From the NCBI GenBank assembly GCA_016718265.1, contig JADKDZ010000002.1:248001-312000 (forward strand): a stretch of DNA of 64,000 nucleotides, written 5' to 3'. This stretch comes from Uliginosibacterium sp. (GTDB lineage Bacteria > Pseudomonadota > Gammaproteobacteria > Burkholderiales > Rhodocyclaceae). Position 1 is the stretch's first letter; each line of letters opens with the position of its first letter. Below, in pieces: positions 17,548 to 26,445 of the stretch. The position numbers were made by a program, and so were the translations under genes. Below the pieces are notes generated by a model. The model saw nothing but the letters and a program-made list of their open reading frames with translations. It was not told the DNA's origin and searched no databases.

Positions 17548-18471
17548 ATGGCAAGTGATGTCGAGAATCTGGACCCCCCTCCGTGTGGCGCGAAGCGGGT
17601 CATCGATGGTGTAGAGCGGGTCTTTTACTATGGCTACTGGATCAAGACCTACCAGGCGCCGGCCGATACGCTTGACGCCAAGAAGCGTCTGATTGAGGCG
17701 CTGACGCGGCGTTTGTTCAATCATGTTGAGCACGGGATCAATATTCCGGGGCGTCGCCTGGGGGAGGCGCGCGCAGCGTACGACAAGGAAACGGACCCGT
17801 CGATGCGGCGTGTCAAAGGCGCCATGTTGGCCGGTGCGATGTTTAACCGCGCCACGGACATTTTCACAAAATTGGTCGAGCTGCAAACCTTGGGCGTCGA
17901 GATATCGACTGATAACGCCCTGATGCGCGAGTGCGGAAAATGTCTGCACGAGGCGCTGGATCTCGGCAAAACAGTGCTGCACCGCAGTGGAGATGAGGGG
18001 ATCGACGAACTTTGGGGGGAGCCATTCAAGGCGTTTTCGATTCCGGTTGAAGCTTTCTATGAAAGTCGATACAACAAAATTGCATTGGCCATGCGTGATA
18101 TTGACGAAATCTCGACAAGCTTGAGCCGCACCTTGGGCGAGCATGCCGTATTCAAAGGCATTGCACTGTTTGTCGAGGCCTACTGTGTCGCGGCCAAGAT
18201 CAAGACCGAAACCTTACGTACGGATGCCGAAATTTTCGACGTATGGGCCAGATTCGCGGTAGCTGGAGAGCGCGTTCAGTACTTTCCGCCACGGATCGTG
18301 TTCGGCGCGGACGAGCTGGAAACACGGGAGGCAGAGCATGGCGTACGGCTTATCAAGGAGGCGGTTGCGTTGATCAGCGACATTACGCGCGCCCGCGTCT
18401 CCATGCCAAAGAGTACGGCGGAATTTGTCGCCAGGTGCGAGGTGTTTCGTCTGGGATATGGCCGCGCCTGA
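17548..18471 (+). CDS. Unrecognised conserved-looking cytoplasmic protein
   Basis: A 307-residue protein that I do not recognise. ATG 17548 (MASDVENLDPPP) is taken as start; the frame is open to an upstream ATG at 17458. There is no clear Shine-Dalgarno sequence. It has no signal peptide or membrane segment and looks largely alpha-helical. Visible elements are VERVFYYGYWIKTYQAP, RRLFNHVEHGINIPG, MRECGKCLHEALDLGK (CGKC pair) and VPFKAF-like GEPFKAFSIPVEAFYESRYNK. Codon use matches neighbouring genes, so it is probably real. It ends 8 bases before the convergent gspN, and neither neighbour gives a functional clue. Confidence 0.65.
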   Translation: MASDVENLDPPPCGAKRVIDGVERVFYYGYWIKTYQAPADTLDAKKRLIEALTRRLFNHVEHGINIPGRRLGEARAAYDKETDPSMRRVKGAMLAGAMFNRATDIFTKLVELQTLGVEISTDNALMRECGKCLHEALDLGKTVLHRSGDEGIDELWGEPFKAFSIPVEAFYESRYNKIALAMRDIDEISTSLSRTLGEHAVFKGIALFVEAYCVAAKIKTETLRTDAEIFDVWARFAVAGERVQYFPPRIVFGADELETREAEHGVRLIKEAVALISDITRARVSMPKSTAEFVARCEVFRLGYGRA

Positions 18472-18479
18472 GGCAGGCT

Positions 18480-19229
18480 TTACGGGCGGACAGAGAACTT
18501 CATGCGCCCCGGCGCGCCGTCCGGCGTCACGAATCCTCCCGCAATACTGGGAAGGCGACCGACGAAAGCGGGATCCCCGCTGATCGTTCCGGCCAGCTCG
18601 AGACGCTGAGGTGGCTGGAAAGTGCCTCGCGCATCAATTTGAATGTCGCCGCGCAACGTGGTGAGTTGCAGGTCCATGAGGCCGTCACGCGCCTGAACGT
18701 TAAACTGGTAGTCGCCAAACCGACGCTGTGGAAAGAGGTCTGAGCCCGCGCCGGACCACTGCAGATTGGCGTCGCCCGAACATTTTCCCTGCCACCCGCA
18801 GTGCCAGCGCTGAACGAAGAGCTGGATATCGCCGCGCCATCCAATTTTTCCGATCGCATGTGGGATGCGTTCCATCGCGTAGCGAGCAGGCATGCCGATC
18901 TTGAGCATCTCGACCTTGGGTCCGCCGAAGCCTAATCCAATACTGCCCGGCGAGTTCCCGCCAGACTCAAACGCCCAGTGAAGCTCGCCGCGCAGCAGGA
19001 ATGAAGGGTGCCACGTCCACTTCACTTCCATGAATGGCACAAAGCGACCGCTGGTTTTGTCTGGCGCCGCCAGCAGGGCTGTCCCAGACCATAGACTCCC
19101 TTCAGCGGAGAGAAGCGCAAGATTGCTGTCGCTCAACTTGCGGACAAGCGTGTCTGCAAGCGTCGCTGGGGCGTTCCACGCGATCGACAGCGCGGTACAG
19201 CACAGCAGGAAGATAACTCGGAAGGCCAT
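18480..19229 (-). CDS. gspN: Type II secretion system protein N
   Basis: A 249-residue protein, last gene of the gsp operon. Start ATG 19229 (MAFRVIFLLCCTALSIAWNA) immediately follows the gspM stop. The N-terminal segment is a membrane anchor or signal sequence; the rest (LVRKLSDSNLALLSAEGSLWSGTA..., LAGTISGDPAFVGRLPSIAGGF) is the beta-rich periplasmic T2SN region. It contributes to the inner-membrane platform in systems that have it; its exact role is not settled. It is convergent with the unrecognised gene, with an 8-base gap and no visible terminator. Confidence 0.88.
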   Translation of the reverse strand: MAFRVIFLLCCTALSIAWNAPATLADTLVRKLSDSNLALLSAEGSLWSGTALLAAPDKTSGRFVPFMEVKWTWHPSFLLRGELHWAFESGGNSPGSIGLGFGGPKVEMLKIGMPARYAMERIPHAIGKIGWRGDIQLFVQRWHCGWQGKCSGDANLQWSGAGSDLFPQRRFGDYQFNVQARDGLMDLQLTTLRGDIQIDARGTFQPPQRLELAGTISGDPAFVGRLPSIAGGFVTPDGAPGRMKFSVRP

Positions 19230-19230
19230 A

Positions 19231-19731
19231 TCAGCGCGCGGCGGAGAACTGTGCTTCGATACGTACGCCTTTGGCTTCCGGCGCGATGTCGGCTGTTGTG
19301 AGCTGAAGACCCTGAGTGAGATGCAGGTCCGCCGCCCATGCAATCCAGGTGTCGAAATTGACACCGCTGCCGGAAACCTGAACGGTTCCGCTATCCACCG
19401 ACCGGATCGTGACATTGAGTTGTTGCGCGCGAGCCGATGCATTCAGCGTGTCGAGGAGCTGCGTCATCGGGGCAGGTGCGGGTTTCGCTTGCGCGCGCAA
19501 GCGGGTGATTTCCGCAGCAGCGTCTTGCAGACTTGATAGTCGCGCGCGCGCTTGTGGCAAGCTGCGATCAAGCCGCGTGTTTTCTTTGCTCTGCCAACTA
19601 AAGCAGGCCCATAGAATGCCCGCGCCTATGACGGCGCACATTGCCAGAATCAGGCGCTTCTCGCGCAGCGGTCGGGTGGCATAGTGCTTGCGGACCAGCG
19701 GCAATAGTGACTCTTTTACGATTGAAGCCAT
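19231..19731 (-). CDS. gspM: Type II secretion system protein M
   Basis: A 166-residue bitopic inner-membrane protein: a short cytoplasmic N-terminus, a membrane helix at about 28-47 (LILAMCAVIGAGILWACFSW), then a coiled-coil and ferredoxin-like periplasmic domain. GspM binds GspL and stabilises it in the assembly platform. Its ATG overlaps the gspL stop by one base (TAATG), consistent with coupled expression. Confidence 0.9.
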   Translation of the reverse strand: MASIVKESLLPLVRKHYATRPLREKRLILAMCAVIGAGILWACFSWQSKENTRLDRSLPQARARLSSLQDAAAEITRLRAQAKPAPAPMTQLLDTLNASARAQQLNVTIRSVDSGTVQVSGSGVNFDTWIAWAADLHLTQGLQLTTADIAPEAKGVRIEAQFSAAR

Positions 19732-20915
19732 TAGAGCGCTCTCCTTATCACGATGTGGCCGGGCCCGTCACGAGGCGTTACGCTGAGTCCCCGTGCCTCA
19801 AGCCGAGGCTTGATGGCTGCAATGTCACCCCGCTCGGGCGCGAGTGTGATGTCGAGCCCGCCATCCTGATAACGCAAGCCCTGAATGGCATTTTCCGCTT
19901 CAGGTCCCATCGCCGCCGCGAAGTCAGCGATGAGTGTGAGCGCAGCATTGTCTGCAAGCCGACCATGTGTGCTGCGCTGGGTGTTGAGCTCTCGCTTGAT
20001 CTGCGCTACCGGGTCAGCAATGGGTTCATTTGGCAGCACGGTGCGCATCAGTTTCTCCATGCTGCTACCGATCTGCGTCAGCTCGGCCCGACGCCACAAG
20101 GCGTACCCAGTACCGAACAACAGGTGGATTGCCAGAATGAAGGCCAGGGTAATCACCGCAGGACGTAGCGCACGTTGCCAGACCTTCCTGCGGTGGCGCG
20201 GCAGAAATTCTCCGTGCAGGAGATCGTTCGCTTCGGTCCCGATCTCGTACCAGGCCCAGCGCTCTCCGGGCTCAAGGGTCATACCGATAGTTTGTCCCCA
20301 CGTTGATACAACGGTGTTGTCCTGCGTGTAAGTAAGGATGCGGGAGGGTAAGCTGGCTGCCTCCCGGGCATCTGTAATGGCGAGTGCAAGAAGGCAGGGC
20401 ACTTCTGCATCGATGGGGCAATCCTCAACCCAGCCGGCGTGTTCGCCGGCGCGCACGACTACGCCTTGCTCATCAACGCCAACCGACCAAGCGTCGGGCT
20501 CATACGGGAGTGTCTGGAGGATCGAATAGGCAGCATCCAGCGGGCGAGAGATGACTTCAAATTGCGTTGTCAGTCGCTTGAGCCGATCCCGCGAAACGAC
20601 AATCACATGCCAGGACTCCGACTCGCGCAGCGTGGGCGTGGCATGTTGGCTGTCGGCCTCGCGTACCATCTGCTCTTCCAGCGCGAAGCCTAGCGCAAGC
20701 GCCTGCTCGCGCTCGCCCGCTTTCGGCACTTTGACATTCAACCAGCTCGTCTGAGGGCCGTGGAGAATGACCTCTGTCCGGTCGGTGATGGGCCAGTTCC
20801 GGGGTTCGCCGTGGCCTGAATTTGAGACCTGACCGGTGTCGTCAATGACAACCCAATGTGTGTCAGCAGGTTCTGGCCATCGCTCGCCGAGTAGAACACG
20901 TAAAGTACTAGTCAT
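19731..20915 (-). CDS. gspL: Type II secretion system protein L
   Basis: A 394-residue protein with an actin-like cytoplasmic domain (residues 1-235), one membrane helix at about 249-273 (PAVITLAFILAIHLLFGTGYALW) and a periplasmic ferredoxin-like domain. The cytoplasmic part of GspL recruits the GspE ATPase to the membrane. The ATG follows gspK by 9 bases, and the gene overlaps gspM by one base. Confidence 0.92.
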   Translation of the reverse strand: MTSTLRVLLGERWPEPADTHWVVIDDTGQVSNSGHGEPRNWPITDRTEVILHGPQTSWLNVKVPKAGEREQALALGFALEEQMVREADSQHATPTLRESESWHVIVVSRDRLKRLTTQFEVISRPLDAAYSILQTLPYEPDAWSVGVDEQGVVVRAGEHAGWVEDCPIDAEVPCLLALAITDAREAASLPSRILTYTQDNTVVSTWGQTIGMTLEPGERWAWYEIGTEANDLLHGEFLPRHRRKVWQRALRPAVITLAFILAIHLLFGTGYALWRRAELTQIGSSMEKLMRTVLPNEPIADPVAQIKRELNTQRSTHGRLADNAALTLIADFAAAMGPEAENAIQGLRYQDGGLDITLAPERGDIAAIKPRLEARGLSVTPRDGPGHIVIRRAL

Positions 20916-20924
20916 GGTGATTGC

Positions 20925-21890
20925 CTACTGAATTTTTACCCACAGAATATCCGGCCTTGCGGAGGCTCGGTCGAGCAAGACTTGCATTCTGGTGACGGCT
21001 TCTCCCCAGCGAGCCCGTCCATTTGCGTACCAGTGCCTGCTCGTTACCATCAGCTTATTCTCCGCGGGTTTGCTTGTGGGAGGGAGACGCTGCTTGAAAT
21101 TCTCGACCGAAGTGTAGAAGCTTCGGTCCCGGTCAACAATCAGCGCGTTGGCCTGAGCCGCAGTCAGGTCTTCCACGTATGCCTGCAGGACGGGCGCCGT
21201 CGCGGTATTGACATTGACCCAGCTTGCTGTCGCGGGGAGTGCTGTCAGATTGGGTTTTATGAGCTGAATGATTTGGGGCGTAAAACCGCGAATGAATCTC
21301 AGCTCGTCAATATCGAGCAGAAAGCCTTGTGTTGGAACACGTGCATCGGGCTGCTGACGATAGCTTTGTGACTCCGAACCGCTGCGCTGGCCATAAGGAT
21401 CATCGTCCAGATCAATCCAGTCGATCAGTGCTGCGCTCAGTTGCTCGGCCTGCATCTGCGCGACACCCGATGCCTGCAGCAGGCGAATGAAACGCGTGAC
21501 CTGCTCAGTATCCAGCTTGTTATCGATGATCAGGCTGTTAACGTTGAATCGTCCGGAAAGTTCTTCGAGCTCACCACTTAATTCTCCTTCTTCGAAAGGC
21601 GTGGGAGGGACCTTGATGGCCCATTCCTCTCGAAGATGGTCAACGCGATTGCCTCCGCCGCGATTGAAGTCACTTTCGAGGACGTTTCTTGCCCAGTCAA
21701 TAGCCCCGCGAGCCAGCCATCGTGCTTGGGCTTGATCATGCCGCCCTGCGAGCTGATCAACTGCATGACCATAATCGGCAAGGATGCGGGCGGCGATTCC
21801 TGCGACCAAGGCGACAGTCAACATAGCCATGATGATGGCCGTACCTGTCTGTGTTCTTCGGCGGCGTGGGTTAACGGAGGGCGAATACAC
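20925..21890 (-). CDS. gspK: Type II secretion system minor pseudopilin K
   Basis: A 321-residue minor pseudopilin from GTG 21890 (M/VYSPSVNPRRRR). This start gives the usual short basic leader before the prepilin site in QTG|TAIIMAMLTVALVAG. Position +5 lacks the Glu found in other pilins, as is normal for GspK. The longer frame to 21953 would overlap gspJ by 83 bases; the chosen start overlaps it by 20. The large C-terminal domain (LDIDELRFIRGFTPQIIQLIKPNLTALP) carries the helix-hairpin-helix-like T2SSK fold. GspK caps the pseudopilus tip with GspI and GspJ. Confidence 0.9.
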   Translation of the reverse strand: MYSPSVNPRRRRTQTGTAIIMAMLTVALVAGIAARILADYGHAVDQLAGRHDQAQARWLARGAIDWARNVLESDFNRGGGNRVDHLREEWAIKVPPTPFEEGELSGELEELSGRFNVNSLIIDNKLDTEQVTRFIRLLQASGVAQMQAEQLSAALIDWIDLDDDPYGQRSGSESQSYRQQPDARVPTQGFLLDIDELRFIRGFTPQIIQLIKPNLTALPATASWVNVNTATAPVLQAYVEDLTAAQANALIVDRDRSFYTSVENFKQRLPPTSKPAENKLMVTSRHWYANGRARWGEAVTRMQVLLDRASARPDILWVKIQ

Positions 21891-22440
21891 GGCTGAGTCG
21901 CCCCTTTCCGTCCAGTTCCATTTCAATGCGGACGCCCTCCGGAGCCTCTGCATTGCGCTCGGGGGAGACTGGCCACGTGTCGCGCCATCCTGCCTCGCCT
22001 CTTGCAGCGAACTGCCAGCGAAGACTCTTCACCCCTTCCAGCAAGACGTCGCGCGTGGGTTCCCGCGAGAGATCTCCGGTCTTCCAGCGCAACAGTATCA
22101 GGCGCTCATCCGCATACTCCAAACCGCTCAGCTTCGCGCCTTGCGCGGCGTCGAGACGCCAGAACGCCAAGCGGGTTCCAGCGCCACCGCTTGAGCTGAC
22201 CATCAATGCTGGCGTTTTGCTTTGTTGTGTGAAGCTCCTGACGCCAAGTTGCATCAACTCGTTCTCGACCCTGTTCAGAGCTCTGCTGATGCGCTGCCAG
22301 GTGATGTACTCTTCACTCAGGCGACCCTGACTCTCTGTTGCGCTGTAGATGGCCTGGTAGGACATCAAGCCCAATAGCGCAAATACGGCAATGGCCACGA
22401 GCAATTCAATCAGCGTAAGCCCCTGTGAAGTGGCTCTCAT
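21871..22440 (-). CDS. gspJ: Type II secretion system minor pseudopilin J
   Basis: A 189-residue minor pseudopilin. The prepilin cleavage site is in ATSQG|LTLIELLVAIAVFALLG with Glu at +5, followed by LMSYQAIYS and the beta-rich domain containing FWRLDAAQ and RTGDLSREP-type segments. It forms the tip complex with GspI and GspK. Overlaps: ATGA with gspI upstream and 20 bases with gspK downstream. Confidence 0.92.
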   Translation of the reverse strand: MRATSQGLTLIELLVAIAVFALLGLMSYQAIYSATESQGRLSEEYITWQRISRALNRVENELMQLGVRSFTQQSKTPALMVSSSGGAGTRLAFWRLDAAQGAKLSGLEYADERLILLRWKTGDLSREPTRDVLLEGVKSLRWQFAARGEAGWRDTWPVSPERNAEAPEGVRIEMELDGKGRLSRVFALR

Positions 22441-22823
22441 TGCGTTGCTCGCCTGGAAATGAAGCCTGTGACGCGCGCGAGTCGGGAGCTGTCGCCAACT
22501 GCAAATACCTCTACGTCTATGCGTCTGAAGAGAGGGTTGGGAGTGCCTTTAATTTCTTCTTCATAACGGAACTGAATGTTGGCCTGCTCGACTTCCCCAT
22601 TTGCGTGGCTTGGCTCCGCCCAGCGTGAGAGCGCCCGATATTCTGCGATGCGATCCAGCGCAACCCATTCTGCAATCATCCGCCTGCGGATGTCCTCCGT
22701 CTGACTGGTCGCAACGCTGATGCCGCGCATTGCTGCGGTCAACGCAATCGCCAGGATAGCCATGGCGACCAGTACCTCCAGCAAGGTGAATCCTGCCACG
22801 GAGAAGAATACGCGGCGCTTCAC
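22437..22823 (-). CDS. gspI: Type II secretion system minor pseudopilin I
   Basis: A 128-residue minor pseudopilin with prepilin cleavage at VAG|FTLLEVLVAMAILAIALTA and a short C-terminal domain (WVALDRIAEYRAL). It nucleates the pseudopilus tip. Both ends overlap neighbours by four bases (gspH stop with its start; its stop with the gspJ start, ATGA). Confidence 0.93.
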   Translation of the reverse strand: MKRRVFFSVAGFTLLEVLVAMAILAIALTAAMRGISVATSQTEDIRRRMIAEWVALDRIAEYRALSRWAEPSHANGEVEQANIQFRYEEEIKGTPNPLFRRIDVEVFAVGDSSRLARVTGFISRRATQ

Positions 22824-23278
22824 TCCAGACCCACCATACCGCTGAGAGTTCCCAAAAGTGTCTTGCGCCCCTCAGGCAGCGCCAACACCAGCTTGTATTC
22901 CGGCGGTTCCGAAGCAAATACCAGCCGCAGGGGCTCGTTCTGGTGGACTCCGTCGATTTCCAGTCTTGCCACCTGTACCCCCTCGGGCCAGCTGCGCTCG
23001 GCAAACGGACTGGGTGCAAATATCAATCGCCATTCTCCATTTGTTTGCATGGCGCTGAAGCGATAACCGTTTGGAAGAAACTCCACCGCCAAGGGCGTGC
23101 CGCGGGTATCCGAATAATCTGCCGCCATCTCCAGCAAGCGCTGAAGGCGCAATACCTCTTCATCATTGTTTCGACCTTGAACGCTTTCCAGAGTCAAAAC
23201 CGCCAGGCTCGTAAACACGCTGATAATCACTAGCACGACCAGTATTTCGATCAATGAGAAACCGCGCTGGTCACGCAT
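22820..23278 (-). CDS. gspH: Type II secretion system minor pseudopilin H
   Basis: A 152-residue pseudopilin. ATG 23278 (MRDQRG|FSLIEILVVLVII) is preferred; an alternative TTG at 23290 adds four residues. Glu at +5 of the mature protein is present. The C-terminal beta domain includes GTPLAVEFLPNGYRF. GspH links the tip complex to the major pseudopilin. It overlaps gspI by four bases. Confidence 0.9.
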   Translation of the reverse strand: MRDQRGFSLIEILVVLVIISVFTSLAVLTLESVQGRNNDEEVLRLQRLLEMAADYSDTRGTPLAVEFLPNGYRFSAMQTNGEWRLIFAPSPFAERSWPEGVQVARLEIDGVHQNEPLRLVFASEPPEYKLVLALPEGRKTLLGTLSGMVGLE

Positions 23279-23293
23279 GGGCGGAGTCAAGGC

Positions 23294-23752
23294 TTACATC
23301 CACGATCCGATATCTGCATCGACGCCTTCACCACCACTTTGACCATCAGCTCCCAGACTCCATATGTCGACGGGGCCATGTACGCCGGGGTTCAGGTACT
23401 GATACGGATTCCCCCAAGGGTCTTTAGGCAGTTTGGGCAGGTAGCCGCTTGAGCGGAATGCGGGAGGCAAGGGGGCGACGGTCGCGGGTTTGATCAGTGC
23501 AGCGAGACCTTGTTCCGTGCTTGGATAGACGCGGTTGTCGAGCTTGTACATTTGTAAAGCATTGAGAATGGTTATAGTTTCTTGCCTCGCCGCGGCCACA
23601 CGAGCCTCGTCAGGCCTGTCCATCACGCTCGGGACAATAATTGCCGCCAGAACGCCCATGATGACAATGACCACCATGATTTCAATCAGCGTCAGGCCTC
23701 GCATCCGGCTCGGTCCGGCCGAACGTAGTTGCGACATTTGAGAAAGCTTCAT
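23294..23752 (-). CDS. gspG: Type II secretion system major pseudopilin G
   Basis: A 152-residue major pseudopilin, the main subunit of the T2SS piston. The prepilin site is SRMRG|LTLIEIMVVIVIMGVLA with Glu at +5. Family motifs are PSVMDRPDEARVAAARQ, YKLDNRVYPSTEQGLAAL, YLPKLPKDPWGNPYQY and the C-terminal Ca-site region (DIWSLGADGQSGGEG). A strong AAGGAG lies 6 bases before ATG 23752, the best ribosome-binding site in the operon, as expected for the most abundant product. Confidence 0.96.
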   Translation of the reverse strand: MKLSQMSQLRSAGPSRMRGLTLIEIMVVIVIMGVLAAIIVPSVMDRPDEARVAAARQETITILNALQMYKLDNRVYPSTEQGLAALIKPATVAPLPPAFRSSGYLPKLPKDPWGNPYQYLNPGVHGPVDIWSLGADGQSGGEGVDADIGSWM

Positions 23753-23768
23753 AAGAACTCCTTCTGGT

Positions 23769-24968
23769 TCATTTCACCAAGGTATTCATGCTGATAATGG
23801 GTTGCATCACTGCCAACACTATCAACAGCACCGTCCCGCCCATGACAAGCAATAGTAGTGGTTCAAGAATGGTCGTGAGCGTCGACGTTCGCGTTTCGAC
23901 TTCGTTCTGCTGTAGGTGTGCGCAGCGCGACAACATGCTCGCTAACTCGCCTGTGGCCTCTCCACTTGCAGCCATATGCGCGAGGAGGGGAGGGAAGGCG
24001 CGTGTCTGACGCAACGCGGCAGAGAGAGAAGAGCCTTCCCGAACACGGTCGGCTGCCTGACTTACTGCGAATCTCAGTGGCAAACGCGTGATCACCTGGC
24101 GACCGGCATCCAGTGCCGAAAGCAAGGGAACACCACTCGAAACCAAGATGGCAAGTGTGCTGGCAAAACGCGAGGTATCCAAGGCACACAAGTGCTTTCC
24201 GATCAGCGGCTGGGACAAAAGGCGAGCATCCCAACGATGACGAATCGCGTCATCACGTAATGCATATCTGAAGGCCAACACCAGACCAACAAGGCCAAGT
24301 GCCATTAACCATCCATACGCCCGAAGCACAGCGCTGACGAAAACAAGGGCGCGCGTAAGCAGCGGTAAGGTTTGCTTGCTGTGCTGAAAGACTTCGATAA
24401 CCTGCGGCACGACGAAAGTCATCAGTCCGACTACTACCAGCAGCGCAACGATCGCGACAATCAACGGGTAGAGCAATGCCTGCATCGTTTTTCGCCGCAA
24501 AGAGTCCTGGCGTTCGATGTACTCGGCAAGTTGCGTCATGACCGTGGCCAACTGCCCGGACTTTTCGCCGGCGGCAACGGACGCGCGGTAAATAGGCGGG
24601 AAGGCGTGTCCAAAACGATCCAGTGCGGCGCGGAGAGAGTGCCCGGACATGACGTCACTGCGCACACCGGCAAGGATGAGGCGGGCGCCCTTGCTGTCGG
24701 CTTGCTCGACAAGCGCGGCAAGCGCTTGTTCGACTGTGAGCCCTGAACTCAGCAGCGCAGAGAACTGACGGGTGATGAGGCAGAGTTCGGATGCGCCGAG
24801 CCGGGTCTTCCGGGTGTCGCTCTCGTTCCGCGTGACCGCTTCGATACTGACCGGAAACAAACCTCGATCTCGCAGCATCGCTCGGGCCTGCCGGGCGTTC
24901 TCCGCTTCGAGATTGCCGTTGGCTTGAAGCCCGCTTGAATCGAGTGCGCGATAGCTGAATGCCGCCAT
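23769..24968 (-). CDS. gspF: Type II secretion system inner-membrane platform protein F
   Basis: A 399-residue polytopic platform protein from ATG 24968 (MAAFSYRALDSSG), the normal GspF start; the longer frame to 25046 overlaps gspE. Two T2SSF domains (about 65-190 and 268-390) are seen, each with the L-x-x-G-x-x-x-x-x-A-L motif (SALLSSGLTVEQALAAL; AILVSSGVPLLSALDAG), and three membrane segments (about 165-190, 215-240, 370-395). GspF couples the GspE motor to pseudopilus growth. Confidence 0.94.
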   Translation of the reverse strand: MAAFSYRALDSSGLQANGNLEAENARQARAMLRDRGLFPVSIEAVTRNESDTRKTRLGASELCLITRQFSALLSSGLTVEQALAALVEQADSKGARLILAGVRSDVMSGHSLRAALDRFGHAFPPIYRASVAAGEKSGQLATVMTQLAEYIERQDSLRRKTMQALLYPLIVAIVALLVVVGLMTFVVPQVIEVFQHSKQTLPLLTRALVFVSAVLRAYGWLMALGLVGLVLAFRYALRDDAIRHRWDARLLSQPLIGKHLCALDTSRFASTLAILVSSGVPLLSALDAGRQVITRLPLRFAVSQAADRVREGSSLSAALRQTRAFPPLLAHMAASGEATGELASMLSRCAHLQQNEVETRTSTLTTILEPLLLLVMGGTVLLIVLAVMQPIISMNTLVK

Positions 24969-24978
24969 ATTGTGATGT

Positions 24979-26439
24979 TCAGTCGCGCGTGACGCGCAAC
25001 AGTTCTTCAAATGACGTCGTACCCGCTCCAAGGTGGCGAACGCCATCCTCCCTGAGCATGCTCAGGCCAAGTTGCCGAGCAGCGTCGCGGATAACAGCCT
25101 CTGCGGCAGAGTCGTGGATCAGCTGAGCGAGCTCTGGACTTACGCTGAAGAGCTCGTAGATCCCGCTGCGCCCCCGATATCCGGTTCGCGCACATTCCGG
25201 GCAACCCTCTGCGGACCATAGCTGCGCGGGCAGTGGTAGCCCGAAATTCTCGCTGTCAGCGGCGGAGGTCGGGTGCGCTACACGGCAAGCTGGACACAGA
25301 CAGCGAACGAGGCGTTGGGCGAGAACGCCGCGTAGCGTCGATGCAAGCAGAAATGGCTCTACTCCCATGTCGATCAGCCGCGTGACTGCCGATATCGAAT
25401 CATTGGTGTGCAGCGTTGCGAGTACCAAGTGTCCGGTCAAACTCGCTTGGACAGCAATCTGTGCCGTCTCGAGATCGCGTATTTCACCAATCATGATGAC
25501 GTCTGGGTCTTGGCGCAAGATCGCACGCAGAGCCCGTGCAAAACTCAGCTCTATGCGGGAATTGACCTGAATTTGTCCCACGCCGGCGAGTTCGTACTCG
25601 ATAGGATCCTCGACCGTTACGATGTTTCGGGTTGGGCTTACGATTTCAGATAACGCTGCATACAGTGTGGTGGTCTTACCGGACCCTGTCGGTCCGGTGA
25701 CGAGTACGATTCCGTGCGGCTGGGCGAGCAGCGACTTGAACGCCTCTTGAGTGCCTCTGGCCATCCCGATCGAATCCAGCCCAAGCTGCGACCCTGACTT
25801 GTCCAGAAGGCGCAATACAATCCGCTCGCCATGCGCAGTGGGTACCGTCGATACGCGCACATCTACTGTGCGACCGGCAAGGCGTAGCGAGATTCTTCCG
25901 TCTTGCGGCAGACGTTTCTCCGCGATGTCCAGATTCGCCATGATCTTGATACGCGAGGCGATGGCCGCATGCAGTGCGCGGTGCGGCTTCGCAATATCCA
26001 TCAGGGTTCCGTCACGTCGGAAGCGCACCAGACAATACCGCTCATACGGTTCGATGTGAATGTCGGAGGCGCGTTCACGAACGGCCTGCTGCAGCAGGGC
26101 ATTGATCATGCGGATGATCGGCGCATCGTCCTGCGTCTCGAGCAGATCTTCGACGACGGGCATTTCCTGCATGAGCTGAGAAACATCGACATCCTGGCCG
26201 ATATCATCAACAACCGAGGCCGCATCCTGATCGCCTTGGCCGTACGCTTCGCCCAGCCGATTGTCAAAAGGTACCTTCGCCAACCGCTCGACGCGCACCG
26301 GGACACCAAGATGGCGACGTACCTCGGCTATCGATGAGGCCTTGGTGTCTTCCCTGACGAGCAAGGTGACGCTTGCGTCACTCTCATCCGTAATCAGCAC
26401 GCCGTGACTGCGGGCGAAGGCGTATGGCAGCTTGGTCAT
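24979..26439 (-). CDS. gspE: Type II secretion ATPase E
   Basis: A 486-residue hexameric motor ATPase. N1E/N2E domains precede the RecA-like core, with Walker A GPTGSGKTTTLYAAL, the Asp box, Walker B MIGEIRDLETA, and the His box ATLHTNDSISAVTRL. A C-terminal zinc-finger (CLCPAC ... CPEC) is intact. It powers pseudopilin assembly and docks to GspL. It sits 10 bases upstream of gspF. Confidence 0.96.
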   Translation of the reverse strand: MTKLPYAFARSHGVLITDESDASVTLLVREDTKASSIAEVRRHLGVPVRVERLAKVPFDNRLGEAYGQGDQDAASVVDDIGQDVDVSQLMQEMPVVEDLLETQDDAPIIRMINALLQQAVRERASDIHIEPYERYCLVRFRRDGTLMDIAKPHRALHAAIASRIKIMANLDIAEKRLPQDGRISLRLAGRTVDVRVSTVPTAHGERIVLRLLDKSGSQLGLDSIGMARGTQEAFKSLLAQPHGIVLVTGPTGSGKTTTLYAALSEIVSPTRNIVTVEDPIEYELAGVGQIQVNSRIELSFARALRAILRQDPDVIMIGEIRDLETAQIAVQASLTGHLVLATLHTNDSISAVTRLIDMGVEPFLLASTLRGVLAQRLVRCLCPACRVAHPTSAADSENFGLPLPAQLWSAEGCPECARTGYRGRSGIYELFSVSPELAQLIHDSAAEAVIRDAARQLGLSMLREDGVRHLGAGTTSFEELLRVTRD

Positions 26440-26445
26440 CGCGAA

